This document shows, one piece after another, positions 25,604-39,100 of a stretch of DNA of 64,000 nucleotides. The stretch lies in the NCBI GenBank assembly GCA_001464665.1, contig LNDP01000014.1, positions 1 through 64,000 on the forward strand, read 5' to 3'. Each line of letters starts with the position of its first letter. Within the stretch, counting starts at the first letter, position 1. The notes under the pieces were generated by a model. It was given only the letters and a program-made list of their open reading frames with translations. It was not told where the DNA came from and made no database searches. The translations under genes and the position numbers were made by a program. The DNA comes from Acidobacteria bacterium Ga0074141 (GTDB lineage: Bacteria > Acidobacteriota > Blastocatellia > Pyrinomonadales > Pyrinomonadaceae).

Positions 25604-27159
25604 ACATCGGAGAACTTCTTTTCAATACAGCCAAAAAGGCGAAGCCCGTCAGCGATATGAAATATCGGCCGCAGCTCGACGAAGGGATGGCGGAGCAGCT
25701 CGGCGAGGTCCTGCACCGGCCCGGCATCGACCAGGCGGCACGCCGGATGGTCGGCGAGGCGATGGACGGCGGTGGCCACAGGCCGCGCTTCTTCGAAGCT
25801 CCTCCCGAAATGACGGATCAGACGATGACGATGGGCGGCACCGAGGGGGATCAGTTCGCCGCTCAGCCTCAGCAGGATCCGCGAGCGGCAGCAATGTTTC
25901 AGCAGCAGACGATCGGCAACACCGACCCGGCCGCGATGATGATGCTCGGGCAGTCGCCGGAAGGTGCCGGACCGTCCACGTTGCCGGGCGGAGCGATGTC
26001 GGGCGGCGATCTTCCGATCGATCAGATTCAGCAGTACCTTGCCAACAACCCGGAAGGCACCGGTTCGCAGGGCGAGGTTGATATGTACAGCAGGCGGCGG
26101 GAAATGTCGCCACTCGAAGCTGCCAGAAACCGCTACGAAACGACGCCTCCGGCACCGCGGGAAAGATCGGTAATGAACCGTATCGGTTCCGGACTCTGGA
26201 ACGCGTTCCGGATGTGGGGCGAGAACGGCGGGCAGGGCGGACTTGCCGGCCTCGCGGGAGCTGCCGCGACGGGAGCGGGAGCGTTCGGCCTCAAGCCCGA
26301 AATGCACCAGCGATTCAAATCCCAGCAGTACAAGGATCGGGCTCTCGGTGAGTATCAGCAGGAAATGGAGAAAGAGAAGGCCCGGCAAGGCGTCACGCAG
26401 GAAGGGCTCAAAAGCCAGCAAGCTCTCTACGACCTAGCGAAGCCCGAGATCGACATGCTGGCCGGCAAAGGCTATTTGGACGACGCGGACCTGAACCATA
26501 TCTCGCAGAAGTACGGGATAGATCTGCGCGACCCGAACAACCCGCGTTTCGTCGAAATCGACGGACCGGGCGGCAAGCGACTGATCCGCCTCCAGAACGA
26601 AGCCGAGTACGGAGTCAATACCAGCGTCGGCATCGACCCGCTAAAACAAGAGCATGACGTCGAAGTACCGGGAAGCCCGGGCAAGTACGTGCCGGCACTT
26701 CCGAAGGATGTTCTCGGCACCGCAGTCGGTGTCGCTCAGGCGAATGCCGGCAGGACCGAACGGGCGGAAACCCGCGAGGAGCGTGCGGCGGAACGAGCAC
26801 AGGACCAGGCGGCGAAGACACGCGGAGCAATTGGTGAGGCCGATGCTCAGATCGCAAAAGCTTCGAGCGAGTTGACCGACCTTTCAGTTGCTCGGCAACG
26901 CGATATCGACCAAGGGCTTGACGTCAGCGACTACGATCGGCGGATCGCTGCTCTCAAGGGTGAGATTGCCGCGGCTCAGACCAGGAAGCGGAACGCAGAG
27001 AAAGAAGCGAGCAAACCCCAAGGCGGAGCGGCCCAGCGGCGGGCGGGCGGCACGTTCAGCGAAGCCGAGGCCCGGCGCTACTACCAGAACCGCGGGATGA
27101 GCCCTGAAGCCGTCGAATCGGCGGTCGCAAAAGCTAAGCAAAATGGCGTGATCAAGTAA
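25600..27159 (+). CDS. Probable ejected internal virion protein, 519 aa
   Basis: The N-terminal 200 residues are Met/Gln/Gly-rich and low in order. A small hydrophobic glycine/alanine-rich segment lies at about 205-230. The C-terminal half has long charged helices (about 240-280 and 370-470), with Arg/Glu/Ala heptads. This organisation is common in T7-type internal core proteins that form a conduit through the envelope during DNA ejection. The gene ends two bases before the giant gene, to which it is presumably coupled. No enzyme motif was found. Confidence 0.55.
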   Translation: MNIGELLFNTAKKAKPVSDMKYRPQLDEGMAEQLGEVLHRPGIDQAARRMVGEAMDGGGHRPRFFEAPPEMTDQTMTMGGTEGDQFAAQPQQDPRAAAMFQQQTIGNTDPAAMMMLGQSPEGAGPSTLPGGAMSGGDLPIDQIQQYLANNPEGTGSQGEVDMYSRRREMSPLEAARNRYETTPPAPRERSVMNRIGSGLWNAFRMWGENGGQGGLAGLAGAAATGAGAFGLKPEMHQRFKSQQYKDRALGEYQQEMEKEKARQGVTQEGLKSQQALYDLAKPEIDMLAGKGYLDDADLNHISQKYGIDLRDPNNPRFVEIDGPGGKRLIRLQNEAEYGVNTSVGIDPLKQEHDVEVPGSPGKYVPALPKDVLGTAVGVAQANAGRTERAETREERAAERAQDQAAKTRGAIGEADAQIAKASSELTDLSVARQRDIDQGLDVSDYDRRIAALKGEIAAAQTRKRNAEKEASKPQGGAAQRRAGGTFSEAEARRYYQNRGMSPEAVESAVAKAKQNGVIK

Positions 27160-27161
27160 TC

Positions 27162-30100
27162 ATGGAACGAGAAACCGACTTTTCTGCTCTCGACGCGTTT
27201 GCGGATGATCCCGAGTCTCAACAGACTCAGGATTTTTCCGCTTTAGATGCCTTCGCAGACACTCCAAAAGCCGCCAAGCCAAAACCGAGGGCTCAGCGGC
27301 CCAAGCGAACCGCGTCGGCACCGGCAAATAAAGAAGCCGAGCGTCGCCAACGCGTGCTCGACCGGCTGCGTGGCCTCAAGCTCGACATGGAGGACGATGT
27401 CTTCGACGACTTCGATATGGTCACGAAGCACGAGTCCGGGCGCAGGCATTTTGACGACGCCGGCCGCGTGATCAGGGGCGTCCCGACCAAGTCCGGTGAG
27501 CGGGCGATCGGTTTCTCGCAGGTGATGCCGTCCACGGCAAAGAAATGGCAGAAGCACGGCCTCAACCCCGACGACGAGATCGACAATATCGCCATCGGGG
27601 CTCTGGAGTTCCGCAGCGGTTCCGATGACCCGATCGGTCGTCGCCTGGCCTACGTCGGCGGACCGAAGTCCCGGGCGCTCAAATACTACAAAAAGCACGG
27701 CGAGGTGCCGGATTGGAAGATGTACTCCTATCTTCCGAACAACAAGGAAACATTCCGGCACTACGTCGACCGGACGGGTGGATTCAAGGATCTGCGGCGG
27801 CTCGACGAGGTCGCAGGCGGCATTACCCGCGATCCGGTGTCCGGAGCTCCGCAGGTGGACTTCAAGGTCGGCGGTCCGACTGCTCCGATCGCGCACCGGC
27901 CGGAGGATATTGCTGCGTTCGATGCCAAGTTCCGGAAGGGCAAGCCGCCGAGGCAGCCAGCTCTTCAGCCGGGCGTGGAGGGTGCAGAAGACCCCAACGT
28001 CGATCAGTTCGGCAAACCGTTCAAATACGAGTGGCAAAAGACGGGCGATGTCGGCAACGGGCTGAAGTACGCCGGCGAGATCGACGGCCGCTATTTCGCC
28101 AAGAACGAGGACGGCGATACTTACGAGCTGGACGAAAAGACGAAGCAGTTCAAGCCGACCGCTCCGACAAAGCGGGCATACGATGCCGAGGGCAACGAGT
28201 ACCAGCTCGACGCAAACCAGGACAACGTGCCCGAGGGCCACGTCCGCAGGCTGCGCGACGGCAAACCGTTCGTGTTCTCGCCGGACGGCACGATCCGCGA
28301 GGAGGGCGTTCCCGAGCTGCCACCGTGGGTGGCCGGCAAGACCCCGCCAAAAAGTGAGCTGCCTCCTGATCCGATGCTTCGCAAAGCGTATCAGACGCGA
28401 TTGGAGCAGGGTTTTACCGATTCCGAAGAGCTGCGGCAGAAGTTCATTGAAGGCTGGGCCGCGGTCCAGGCCGGTAAGCAGCAAAGGATCTTCACGGACG
28501 AGGAGATCAAGCAGATCGAGGCCCTTGAGCTCTACGCGGCGAACAATGCCCAACAAGGCATCGTTCCGCAGGTGCAGGAAACGCCGACACGAGCGCGCCG
28601 GGCCCCGCGAAGCACGACCGCAGGACCGTCAACCGAGGGGATCGGCACGTTCTACGCCGACGTTGACCCGGCAACCGCTCCGCTCGGCTCCGATCCACGG
28701 CAGCACGTGTTCGAACAAGCGGTCCGTCAGCTCGGCAATGAGCTGTACGGCCGGCCGCTCGACAAGGTCGAGGTTCAGGCCGCTATCGAGTTCCAGAAGC
28801 GGCGAGGCGGCGACTTCGTCTATCTGACCGAGGGCGGCAAGGCTACCAACGTGCCGACCGAACCGACCAAGGGGCGTTATCAGATCACAGCGGAGCGTGC
28901 GGCCGAGATCCGCGACTTCCTCAAATTCAACCAACCGCTGCTGGAGCGGACGCGCGACGACGCGATCGCCAAGTTCATCGCGAGCACGTTCGAGATCGAC
29001 GATGCGAAGATCGCCGAATTTGCCGAAATGGGCATCAACGCAGACCGGCTCCGGGCGGCTCTCGAAAGTGACCCGAAGTTCGCCGACGCACGCAAGAAGC
29101 GACTTGAGAACGAGCAGTTCATCAAGGACTACGTCGCCAAGCAAACGACCGGGGCGAACGCGACCGCGGACAGTGCCGCGAACCAGACCGGACGCGTCCT
29201 CGAAATGCTTCGCAGCAAGGATCCCGCGGAAAACCGGCTCGGGCAGCAAGCTCTCGAGAATCTTTCCCGGCGATCACCGAACATCGCCTACGTCGAAGCA
29301 CTCGCCAACCTCGGCATCGTCCCGCGTGACGTGCTCGACAAGGCCAAGGAAGCCGAGCAAAGCGAGCTGATCAACGCCATCGCCAGTCTCAACGACCCGA
29401 GCTGGTACAAACGACTTCTCAACGACGTCCAGGACGGCGGCACCGGGTTCTATGAATTCGTCGTCGGCCCGTTCAAGCGGGCAGACCGGATCAAGGCCGC
29501 GAGGGAGCAGGCCCGGCCCGGCAAGGACGGCAAGCCATCGAACGCCGGCATCCTCCTGCCGATGGTCTATTCGGCATGGGAAGGCCCGCCAGAGCTCCGT
29601 GGCGTGAACAGCCCGGAAGCCCAGAAGCGGCGGCGAGAAGCGATCGGCGATTCGCTGCGGTCGATGCAGGCTGAATTCGGATCGATCGGCGAATTCCACA
29701 AGTTCATGGAAGCCAATGCCGGCGAGGAAGCGAACATCGGCCGGCAGTTGAAATTCTTCGGCTCGAACGTGCTCAAGAACATCGCCAGCTTCGGCAAGTC
29801 CGCGGCGGTGATAGATTCGGCAGCCGAAGATCTCGAAGTGCTCGGCATCAAAGTGCCGAAGGACTACATGCCGACCGTGCGGAATGCGATGAACGTCGTC
29901 GTCGCTCTTCGGAACGTGATGGCATCCGGCTCGGGGGTGATGCGGCCGTCCGACATCCTGACCCGCGACATCGAAGGGGCTCAGGACGATCCGCGGAATG
30001 CTCGTCTCTGGCAGTATGCCCGCTGGCTGGAGGAGTTTGCCGGCGATGACCGGTATCTGCAGCACACGTTCTCCGGCGAGGTCAATCAGGGCTTAGCGTC

Positions 30101-33100
30101 CGGTGTCGTCTTCCTCGGGGCAGGTTTTGCTCTCAAGAAGTTCAAGTACGCGATCCCTGCACTCGGCGCCGGAATGGAGATCGGCAACACGTTCGAGGAA
30201 ATGGTCAAAGCGGGCATTCCCGTCGAACAGGCCAAGAATTGGGCGGTCCTCGTCGGTGCCGGCTCCGGCTACATGGAGAAGTTCGGATTGGGCGGCACGG
30301 CAAACCGTATGCTGGCCCGGCTCGGCACCGAGCTCTCCGATGAATCGGTCAAGACGCTTTCCCGGTCGATGGTCGAGTTCGCCAAAGCGGCCGGCCGCGG
30401 AGCTGCACAGGGCATCGCTCGCGAAATGCCCGAGGAAGCGATCCAAGAGTGGGCTCAGTCTTCGTTCGTGGATGCTGCGGTCAAGGCCATTGCCGCTCAA
30501 AACCCGAGCGAAGGCCGCCTGATCCTCAATTTTCTCGACGAGCTGCCAAAGGCGATCGCCGAGAACTTCCATTCTGCCGTGATCGGCGGCGCGACGGGCG
30601 GCATCCTCGGCGGCGGAACGCAGACGGTCGGCTCTGTGATCGGCGAGGGCATCCGTCAAAGCCGGATGCCGGGCGAACAGCCGGAAGCGGAAGCAGAGAT
30701 CCCGGAAGGCGAGCTCCGCACGCCACAGGCGGCCGAGGATGCGGGCGAATCCGCCATTCTCGAAAAGTTCGGCGACCGGACCGGCCAGGCGACGGTCCGC
30801 GGGCTTGATATGGGCGGGCGAGATACGGCCGCATTGGACGATATTGCCAACGAGGTCGCTCCGGGAACCGTTCAGACGCCTCAACAGGCGGCCACAGAGC
30901 CCGCTGGAGGCGTTCAAACGCCTGAAGGCACCCAAACACCCCCGGCAACGCCTCCAACGCAGCCAGCGGGGCAGGCAAAACCAAAAACAAGGCTTCCTCG
31001 CAACGTCATAGGCAAGGAAGTCGAGATCGAAGGCAAAGGCACCGGCCGCATCGTCGCAATTCGGCAGGGCAAGTTCGTCGTCGATTACGATTACCGCGGC
31101 AGACCGGGCGAAGAGTTCTACCATCGGCAGGACTTCTTCACGCCGGAGCAGCTCGCGATCGGCGGCACCAGCCTGACCGAGTACAAGCCGCCGAAAGCTC
31201 CGAAGCAGACGACATCGGCACGGCAGCCGACGCAATTCGGTGCCGAGGACTTCGGGGGAGAGATCATCGAACGCGTTCCGCAGCCGGGGCAGGCCGGACA
31301 GCCGGCACAGCCTGCCGGACAGCCGACGACCGCCGAGGTCGTGCGGAAGATCCGCACCGGGCGGGCAGCTTCCGGAAAGGGTGCCGCGATCCAGAAATTC
31401 ACGCCGACCGAGGACATGCCGATCGATACGGTCTATACCTCGACCAACGACAAGTACGATGTGGTCCCGGTCGTGATCAGCCGCGACGACATCATCGGTT
31501 CGTGGGAGGAAGGTTATCCGGAGCTGCTTCAGCCGCGTGACCGTGACTCCATCGCCTCGGACGCTCAGGCCGATGAGATAGCACGCAACCTGATCCCGGC
31601 GAAGCTCGGCGACAACGTCAACGCCGGCGACGGCAGAATGCTCGTCGTTCCGGTCGAGGTCGACGGAAAGATCAAGTACGCATTGATCACCGGCAACGGC
31701 CGGACGCTGGCGCTCGACCTCGCCCGCGAACGCTACCCGGAGCGTTTCGAGGAGTACCAGGGATTCGCGAAATCAAAGGACCCGAGCGTTCAGGGCGACA
31801 ACCTGATGTATGTCGGGATCCTCGACAACACAAAGCTCGAAGACGGCGACCTGCGGCAGATCGCAGTAGATGCCAACAAATCGACAGTTGCGGCGATGAG
31901 CCCGGTCGAGCAGGCCAAGGTCGATTCGGAAACACTCGACTCCTCGCTGATGCAGAAGTTCGTCGTCAACGACGCAGGCGACATCGACACCGCAGGGAAC
32001 CGCGAATTCATTGCGGACACTCGTCAGGACGACGACCAGGACGAGGCTCTTTCCGATGGAGAGCGGAAGCACATCGACAAGCTGATCGAACAGGGCTTTA
32101 CTGCAACGACCGGCAGGATGACGCCGAACGGGCAACAGTGGTTCCTCCTCGACACGAAAACGGGATCGCAAGAGCAGATCAGCCGAGCCGGCCGCGACTA
32201 CGCTTATGAAAAACTCGGAACGCCGGACAAGCAGGGTTTGCGATCCGGGCCGATGTTCGACGAGCCGATCGAAATGCGTGGCGATACGCCGTCCGACGAC
32301 GACCTCGGCAAGATGTTCGACGATCTGGTGCCGGAGGAAGATTCTGCCCCGTCGCTGTTTGACGCGGAAGTGAAGGCGGCGGACGCAGATAAGGCACGCA
32401 TTGCCCGTCTGCCGGATGATGAGTTTCGCAAGGAGCTCGATAAGATCAGCCCCGAGGCCCTCGACAAACACGCCGATCGATCGAACGGCGGACGCGACAT
32501 TTCGTTTACGACCGCCGACTCGCCGGCGACCGAACTTTCCGGCCGAGGCAGGATCATCGGTGAGGCGATATCGAACAATGAGAGTGTGTTCAAGGTTCGC
32601 CATTACGATCAATCGAAGGGCGAATGGCTTACCGCCTATGTTGCCGAAGCGGATGTTGACGAATGGCTGCCGGACGGCACGCTGAACGAATTCCTTGCCG
32701 CAAACCCGGACTCGGCGATCACGAAGGTGGGATTGCAGAACGGCCCGCTGCCCGAGCCAGAGCGGACGCCGGAAACAGTCAAAAAGGCACTCGCACAAAC
32801 CAAGCGGCAGATCAAAAAACTTGAGAACGCCGACGAGGTTGACGAGAACGCTCTGGCCGCAGCAGAGCAGCAGCTTGACAGCCTAGAAGCCGAGCTTGCA
32901 GCAATGGCGACGACAACCGCTCCTAAGCCCGAAGACCTCAAGGCCAAATATCCTGTTGGCCGCAAGCTGCTTCATCGCACGGGCGGTAAGCCATGGAAAG
33001 TTACGGGCCATCAATCGGATTTCGGTAAGTCAGGCCAGATTGGCATCAGGCTCGAACGCGGAACGGACAGGACGATCATGTCCGTCGCCGATCTGGAGAA

Positions 33101-36100
33101 AAAGTTCAAAACAGAAAAGCCGACCGAATCGAATCGCCGGACCGCTGAGGACCTGTTCAGCGACACGGCCGCGACAATCGGCGACCTGTTTGATACGCTC
33201 CAGACCTTCGAGATCGACCCGGACGCGACGGCAGGGCAGTTGGAGGAGATCGAGAAGATCAAACCCCAGGTGAACGCTATCAAGGGCCAGAGCAAGGCGG
33301 CAAAGGCCCAGCGGGAGCCGCTGCGTGCGAGGATCCGCGAACTGCAAGCCGAAATCACGTCCTACATGGACTCGCAGGAAACGGCATGGGTGCAGTTCAC
33401 GGAGGACGTGCTTCAACAGCTCGTCAAGGCTGCCCAACAGTACAAACTGCTGGAGCAGCCTACGGACGAGAACATTCATTCGCTGTATGACGTCATCGAA
33501 CGCCTGACCGACCCGCGATTCTTCGACGGCATCAACATGGATGTGCTGCTAGAGGATCACGTGGACGATCTTCTCGGCGAAGCATTCGATACGATACAAC
33601 GGATAAAACGTACGTTCGTAACGGCTCCGCAAACGTCCGACACGACGCGGGCTCTGACCGCCGATCCCGAAAACCGCAGCCTGACTGACACGCCGGAAAA
33701 GCGGGCAGCAATGAGCCGGGCGTACCTCGCGGCCTACGCTGAAGATTCCGAGGAAACGTGGGGCGGGCCGATGGATTGGGCCGCGGTCGACCAGCTGATG
33801 ACGATGCCGCGAGAGGAATACGGCCTGGTCGGTGTTATCGAGCGATTCATGACGGATCCCGCCGTCGCACCGATACTCGCCGAGCTCGAGCGGTCCGCAG
33901 GCGTGAGCGATGCGGAGATCGAAATACTCAAAGACTTTGGAGGAATTTATGGACTTGACCCGGACATCATCGAAGACATCATCGGCGAGATCCTCGAAAT
34001 CGCCCGAGATAGGGGAGAAACGGATGGAGGAGCTGCGGACACGCTTCCCGAACCTGACGGATCAGGCGCACCGGATAGCGATCAAGGCAGCGAAACGAGC
34101 ATCTTCAAGGAAGAACCGGAAGGCGAAGTCGGCAACCCCGACACGTCCGGCCTCTTTGCCGAGCAAGAAAAGCAAGAAGACGAAGAGCTGAGCAAGGAAG
34201 CCGAGGCAGAACGGCAGGCCGAACGCGAACGGCACCGCGATTTCCGGAATTCGGTGGCGGCTCAGGTCCCGGCATTGGACGATGTGCTTGCTTTTGAGAA
34301 CCCGTTCTATAACGCAGGCAAGTTTCCAAAGAAAAAAGGGCAGGGATACGCCTCGAATGAAGAAGCATTGGCGGCGGAACGCGCAGAACTTGAGCGGCTG
34401 ACAAATCGCTATAACGCGAATTTGGCCGATCTGAAAAATCCGGAAGCGACCGAGGAGCTTGATCAGTACCTCTGGAACAGCGCACCGGTCAACATGAAGC
34501 TCGTCCTGACCCATATCGGATGGGCGAAGGCGAACATCAACGAGCTCGAAAAGGCACTCGGCAACACGCCTCCGTTCAAGGCCGGAAAGCAAAAATTCGA
34601 TTGGTATTTCCCCTCGAAGGAAGAGGTGCGTGAGACGGACCAGGCGGACAATGCCGCGACGCCGGAGGCACAACCACCGTCGCTCGAAGCGCTCCGCGGC
34701 GCCGAGCAGACCGACCTGTTCGGCCTCGAAGCCGACAACACCGGTCTGTTCGCTCAGGACGGCCCGACCGCGATCGAGCCAAAGCAAGCCGAGGATAACT
34801 CCAAAGCGGCGATCAAGGAATCGCTGCTCAGTAAGGCAGAAACCGAAGCACGCCGGCAGGTCATTGAGACGTTCGGCGAGGAGATCGGGGAGCTGCTCTA
34901 CGACACGCGGAACGACAAAGCGACGCCGAAGGCTTCCTCGGCCGCACAGGGCATTATTTCCCGCTGGTCGGGCGAAGACACGGACAGCGAGGCGGTCCAG
35001 CAGCTGATCGCCGATGCCGCGACCGCGATAGAGTGGATCCGCGAGGCCGAGCTCCGCGGTGCGAACCTAGACGAATTCGTCCGGCAAGCCGCGATCGGCC
35101 GCGAGGGGCTGACGATAGCTCAACGGAAGATCTACGACCTGATCGCCTCGAACAAATTCGGGAGACAGGCCGACGAGCTGCTCCGAAATGCGAAAACCGC
35201 CTCAGAAGTTGCCGCAAATGTTGCCGAGATAGAGGGCGGTTTAGAGGACGGCAAGGTCACGCTCCAGCAGCTGATCGATGTTTACGGCTACACGCACAAA
35301 TGGGAACAAAACAAAAAGCTTGAACCGGCGTTCCGCGGTGCCTATGTGATCGGACGGAACGATGATTTTGTTTACGTCGAGGAGGTCTATGCCGGCGAGG
35401 GCGATCTTCCGCCGATGGTGGATGTCGTAATTGAGCATGTTGGCGAGTTCAGTGAGTTCGAAGCACCGGGCGAATACGTCGTCACGGAGGACGATTTTTA
35501 TTACTACTTCGGCTTTGATGTTAGAATCCCGGAAGGAGCAAAGGTTTATGATGACTATTTCGAGCGAGATCTGGAACCGGATAGCGAGGACGGAACCGAT
35601 GATGTCGAAGTTCGGGAAGACGATGTTCCGACTGAGCGAACCGGAGATGCGGATAGCCTGCGAGAGAGCGATGCGAAGCCTCCGGGCCAAAGGATTGAAC
35701 CCGGAAGTGAGCAGAGCCTTTTTGGAGATAGCTCCGCTCTGGAAGGAACACCAGGCGATAGCAATGTACGCGAGGAAGCAGCCGAGCGTCCCGATGCCGT
35801 CGATCGAGACGCTGGACGAGGCGATGGAGTATCTCAGGAAGGAATCTCCGATGATCAGCAAGCAGCAAGCGACGCTGGCGGAGAAGCTGTTCCGCGAACT
35901 GAAGTAGATCTCGGAGCCCTATTCGACGAGCTGGTGCCGCCTGCCGGCGAAGCCCCGACCACCAACCTTTTTGGCGAACAATCTCGCACCGAGCCGGTTT
36001 ATCTCGGCAACCAAAAGAAAGTACGAAAAGCGATCGAAGCCGGGCACGGTTTCCTCGCAGTTGCACCGAGCGGCCTGAGCCGCGACGAGGTCGCAAAGTC

Positions 36101-39100
36101 TGACATCGCCATTGCGGCGGTCGGTGGGGCGATCAAGCATCTTGCTGACCGTGCTGCCGAACTCGGCCTGACCGATAACACGCACACCATCTATCAAGTC
36201 TCAAACGAAAACGTCTGGGAATACGAGATCGAGGCCAACCGCAGTGCCGAATCTCGCGGCACGACGAAAAAGCAAAGGGCTGCGGCAAAGCAGACCTCAA
36301 TCCCGAGAGGCTCAGTACCGATCACAAAGTATCGCGTCTATGACGCGAACGGCGTCGAGCAGGTGGGCAATATCGTTGATCCGGCGATCGCTCAAAGGCA
36401 GTTAGAGCACTATCCGGGCGGTCGCATTGAAGCCTACGACGGATACATCCTGAAAGAGTTTGCCGACAAGCTCACATCTGCCAAAGAGTCGACCGGCAAA
36501 GGCATCGACGAGGCCATCAAGGGGCTCGGGAAGCTGTTCGATCCGAAGAAGTTCAAATCCTCGACCGTGCCGGCGTTCGACGATGAGACGTATCAGGCCG
36601 CTAAGCCACACTTCCTAGAGGCTTACAACCACTTCAAGGATGCCGCTCAAAACATCGGCGACGCGATGCGTCTGCTGATCGACCAGATGCGGGCCGAGGG
36701 CTACGATAACGAGACGCTGCGGCTGATGAAGCCGTATATCGTGCAGTTCGTCGCCGACATCCGCGACGGAGTGATCGGGCAGGACCTGACCACACCCGAG
36801 GACATCATTGATTCGGTTCCCGAGCCGGAATCGAAGGACGCAGCGGAACGCCTCGAACAGCAGAAGGCTGCCGAAGGTAAATCGGTCAAGATCGGCGACC
36901 TGGCCAACATTCAGGCGACCGTTCCGGTGCTCTTCAAGGAGCAGCACGAGGACGTTCGTTTCGTCGAAGATGCCCTATTCGTCCGCGATGGCAACGGCGT
37001 GATGCTGACCAACGGCACCGGCACCGGCAAGACCTTCTCCGGGCTCGGAGTGGTCAAGCGAATGGCGATGCAGGGCAAGGACAATATCTTCATTGTCGTG
37101 CCGTCGCAGGAGATCGCGAACGCGTGGATCTCGGCCGCCACGAACTTTGGGCTGCAGGTCCGGCAGCTCGCGGACACGCAAGACAACGGCGCTGAGGGCA
37201 TCGTTATCACGACCTACGCGAACATGCAGCAGAACCCGTCGCTGATCAAGCGTCAATGGGACCTGATCGTGGCAGACGAGGCTCATACGCTTTCGTCGAA
37301 CAAGGACGGTAAGCCGACCGGGGCGTCGAAGGCGTTGCGGGCGATGACACTGCACAAACGCGGGAAAATGGACTATTGGCGGCAGGCGACCATCAAGGAG
37401 GTCACCGAACGCGAACAGGCCGAAGCCCGGATCGAGGTCGTACGGGCTCTTCTCGAGCGCTACGAGGACGAAGGCCCGCAAATGGCCGATCGCGCGAAGG
37501 AGGCCCGCGAGGAGCTGCGTTCACTCGAAGATGCGGTCGCTACGCTGAACAAGCAGATCGAGAAGATCGGAAATGCCGCCGTAGCCGAGTGGGACCGGCG
37601 AATTGCCGACGAACCAAAGGGCAAGGCGTTGATGCTTTCGGCGACGCCGTTCGCTTATCGGAAATCGGTCGATTACGCGGAAGGCTATTTGTTCGACTAC
37701 GACGATGGAAAGGTCCCGGACGACCAGCTCGGACGGACGCGCCACTACAACGAGCCGAACAACCAAGAAGCGTTCATGATCGAGCACTTCGGCTACCGGA
37801 TGCGGTACAACAAGCTGACCGAACCCGGGCCGGAGGTAGATACGGACATCATGGAGCGGCAGTTCAACACGTGGCTGAAACAGCAGCGTGTCCTGAGCGG
37901 CCGTATGCTCGGCATCGACCAGGACTATTCCCGCGAGTTCCTGCTGATCAAAGAGGGCATTGGCCAGAAGATCGACGACGGCCTGAAGTGGCTGCAGGAA
38001 GCCGAGGGCGGAAGGTTCCGGCCGCTTGCCGAGATCGTCAATAAGAGCTTCAGTTACCACAACCGGATGTTCCTGCTCGAAGCCATCAAGGCCAAGGCGG
38101 CGGTGCCGATCATTGACGCCCACGTCGAAGCCGGCCGCAAGGTCGTCGTCTTCCACAAGTTCAACGTCGGCGGCGGTTTCCATCCGTTCAAGCCGAAGGT
38201 GCCGAACGAAAAGACGCTGATCAGCGTCGGCGGCAAGACCATCGAGGTCAATCTGAAAGATCTCTACGCCGAATTCACGCGAAAACGGCCGGACCTGATC
38301 GCTCTGCCATTCGAAGGGCTGGAATCGCCGATCGAGACTTTCGCCGAATCGTTCAAGGGTGGAGCCACGAGCCTGCAACACGTGCAGCTCAACGGTACGC
38401 AGTCGAAAAAAGCGAACCGCGAGTCGATGGCGATCTTCAACACGGATAACTCCGAGATCGATATCATCCTCGTCCAGGCCGACAAGGGGCAGGCGGGGAT
38501 CAGCCTTCACGACACGACCGGCAAGCATCAGCGGGTAATGATCGACCTCGGGCTGCCGTCGCGTCCGGTCGAGGCCATCCAGAAGGAAGGCCGCATCTAC
38601 CGTCTCGGCACCAAGACCAACGCTCCGATGTTCTATTTCACGACCGGAACGCTATGGGAGGCGACCGCGTTCGCACAGACCATGGCAGAACGCTCCTCGA
38701 CCGCCGAGAACCTCTCGCTCGGCGAAGAGGCCCGAGCTCTCCGGCAGTCGATAATCGATTCGTTCCTCGAACCGCGGACCGATCCGATGCCGACCGAGCT
38801 GGACGGCGTCGGGGGCAAGGAGCGTGACCGGGCGGGGCAGCAGGCCATATCCGAATATGAGCGGGCGAAGACGTTCTTCTTCGGCCAGCAGAAGAAGACC
38901 TCAAAGACCAAATCGGCCGAGGGCGAGGACTACTATCCGACACCTGAACCGCTCGGCTTGAAGATGGTCGAGTTTGCCGATATCGCTGCTGGCCACAGCG
39001 TCCTCGAACCGAGTGCCGGCCACGGGGCGATCGCCCGCTTCCTGCCGCAGACCTCACGGAACACCGTGATCGAACCTTCGCAGGAGCTGATGACCAGGCT

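Noticed and set aside
27625-33507. Many further + strand ORFs of 60-215 codons inside the giant gene.
   Set aside because: They are rich in Arg, Ser, Thr and Pro, as expected for out-of-frame reads of GC-rich coding DNA, and have no ribosome site. Only three (34024, 35548, 44218) differ.
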